From the NCBI GenBank assembly GCA_000824825.2, contig LM655203.1, forward strand, positions 62,001 to 126,000: a stretch of DNA of 64,000 nucleotides. The letters are read 5' to 3'. This document shows positions 62,932 through 64,000 of the stretch, one piece after another. The DNA comes from Mesorhizobium sp. ORS 3324. Lineage in GTDB: Bacteria > Pseudomonadota > Alphaproteobacteria > Rhizobiales > Rhizobiaceae. The translations under genes and the position numbers were made by a program. Position 1 is the first letter of the stretch. Each line of letters begins with the position of its first letter. A model generated the notes under the pieces. The model was not told the DNA's origin and made no database searches. It saw only the letters and a list, made by a program, of their open reading frames with translations.

Positions 62932-63735
62932 ATGAGCCGAAAGAGACCGACCGTCGCCGATCTGCGCGCCATGAAGGGCAAGCGGCAGCTGACCATGCTG
63001 CGCGTGCTGACGCTCGACGAGGCCGAAGCCGCCGAACGCGCCGGCATCGACATCGTCTCGGTGCCGCCGGAACTGGTGCTCAATCCGCAGTACCGTGATG
63101 CGGCGCCGAGCCTCTTCAACATGCCGGGCGACAATTTCTTCGAGATCGGCACCGCCGACGATTTCGTGCGCTGGGCGTTCCGGCTCTACAAGGCGAGCGC
63201 CGACGCCGTCTACTGCAGCGCCGGCTACGCCACCATCAAGCGCATGGCCGACGACGCGATCCCGGTGATCGGCCATGTCGGTCTCATTCCTTCCCGCGCG
63301 ACCTGGACCGGCGGCTTCAAGGCGGTCGGCAAGACCGCCGACACGGCGATGAAAGTGTTCGAGGCGGTGAAGCAGCTGGAGGCCGCCGGCGCGATCGGCG
63401 CCGAGATCGAGGTGGTGCCGGTCGAGGTGGCGAAGGCGATCTCCGAGCGCACCTCGCTGATCATGCTGTCGATGGGCGCGGGCACGGGCTGCGACGCGCA
63501 ATACCTGTTTGCCGAGGATATTCTCGGCACCAATCGCGGCCACATGCCGCGCCACTCCAAGGTCTATCGCAACTTCGCCGCCGAATATGACCGGCTGCAG
63601 GCGGAGCGGGTCGCGGCGTTTTCCGAATACATCGCCGACGTCAACAGCGGCGCCTATCCGGAAGACAGGCACATCGTGCATATGGACCCGGACGAGCTCA
63701 CCCTCTTCATGAAGAAGGTGGACGCAAGAGCGTGA
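62932..63735 (+). CDS. Ketopantoate hydroxymethyltransferase (PanB)-like protein with altered active site
   Basis: 267-residue TIM barrel of the PanB family. It keeps the His of GHVGLIPS (His115), the VPVEVAKAI block with its glutamates and the C-terminal SGAYPEDRHIVHM. Blocks that bind Mg2+ and the ketoacid in E. coli PanB are replaced: VGDSLGM by VSVPPELVL, and the VKIEGG region by VYCSAGY. The biosynthetic PanB reaction is therefore unlikely. It is the last clear gene of the island and may catalyse an aldol or C-C hydrolase step. Function unknown. Confidence 0.8.
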   Translation: MSRKRPTVADLRAMKGKRQLTMLRVLTLDEAEAAERAGIDIVSVPPELVLNPQYRDAAPSLFNMPGDNFFEIGTADDFVRWAFRLYKASADAVYCSAGYATIKRMADDAIPVIGHVGLIPSRATWTGGFKAVGKTADTAMKVFEAVKQLEAAGAIGAEIEVVPVEVAKAISERTSLIMLSMGAGTGCDAQYLFAEDILGTNRGHMPRHSKVYRNFAAEYDRLQAERVAAFSEYIADVNSGAYPEDRHIVHMDPDELTLFMKKVDARA

Positions 63736-64000
63736 GTGGAAACCTGCTCAGTGTCGGCGACACGATCATGTCGAACCTGCGCTTCCAACACCCACGTGCA
63801 GATGACCACGCCGAGCGGATTGGATCTGCAGCACTTCGCCGAGACGGCGCTCTACCGGTCACCTTGTTTCATTTCGGCACCAACGGTCGGCTGAGGGCCA
63901 TTCGTCAGCGGCTGAAGGTGGCAGGATCTCGCCGGCCATCACCAGCGTCTGGTTCCCTCGTATGCCTTTGGCATCCTTCTCCGAGATCTTGCGCAGCCGC
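63736..64000. other. Right edge, no confident gene
   Basis: A plus-strand frame starting at GTG 63732 (GTGA overlap with the PanB-like stop) stays open to the edge but its product is rich in Arg, Ser and Pro and not family-like. On the minus strand a frame open from the edge to a stop at 63859-63861 reads LRKISEKDAKGIRGNQTL, protein-like in composition and perhaps the end of a gene outside. Neither can be assigned. Confidence 0.3.

Noticed and set aside
62932..63735. Annotation as biosynthetic PanB (pantothenate pathway)
   Set aside because: Mg2+ and ketoacid ligand blocks are replaced, panC is absent, and the gene is in a catabolic run.

Overview
The window reads as a chromosomal segment of a high-GC alphaproteobacterium of the Hyphomicrobiales, most likely Mesorhizobium or a close relative. 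This rests on the NasS/NasT-controlled nitrate genes, a pca regulon with PcaQ sites, rhizopine-type moc homologues, many ABC uptake systems and rhizobial palindromic repeats. No tRNA, rRNA, CRISPR, phage or complete insertion sequence was seen. Genes are tightly packed, often with ATGA or TGATG overlaps.

Layout. 1-6391: the left edge cuts a sugar-binding protein; a divergent FCD-type GntR regulator leads three enolase-superfamily (mandelate racemase/muconate lactonizing) enzymes with a NIPSNAP protein between the second and third, probably acid-sugar catabolism. 6622-16033 (minus strand): nitrate assimilation. It has a sigma-54 promoter, an ANTAR-type antiterminator leader and intrinsic terminator, a small Tat-like peptide, a nitrate/nitrite porter, NirB, NirD and the assimilatory nitrate reductase, with the sensor pair NasS/NasT upstream. 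16312-21797: a broken AraC regulator, a XylF-like sugar ABC importer with a hairpin array behind its binding-protein gene, two polyol dehydrogenases and the relic of a third. 21889-27878: glycosyltransferase, debranching enzyme, and trehalose-6-phosphate synthase and phosphatase. 28442-34485: a LacI-controlled sugar ABC importer with a 2-hydroxyacid dehydrogenase and a ketose 3-epimerase-like enzyme.

34490-51254: aromatic catabolism. A branched-chain-amino-acid-type ABC importer is joined to a coniferyl-alcohol-dehydrogenase-like enzyme and a vanillin dehydrogenase. PcaQ lies between this operon and pcaDCHGB-pobA; pcaFJI with PcaR complete the beta-ketoadipate route to succinyl-CoA and acetyl-CoA. 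The two PcaQ-responsive promoters are near-identical inverted copies on either side of pcaQ.

52693-63735: a plus-strand run of 12 genes that I cannot match to a described pathway. It holds a HutC-type regulator, an ADP-ribosylglycohydrolase-like enzyme, a PfkB kinase, a polyamine-type ABC importer, a Gfo/Idh/MocA oxidoreductase, a TIM-barrel isomerase, a MocD-like desaturase/hydroxylase, a MocE-like Rieske ferredoxin and a PanB-like protein that lacks most PanB metal and substrate ligands. It is the best candidate here for an undescribed catabolic system, perhaps for an N-glycosylated or methylated cyclitol-like compound.
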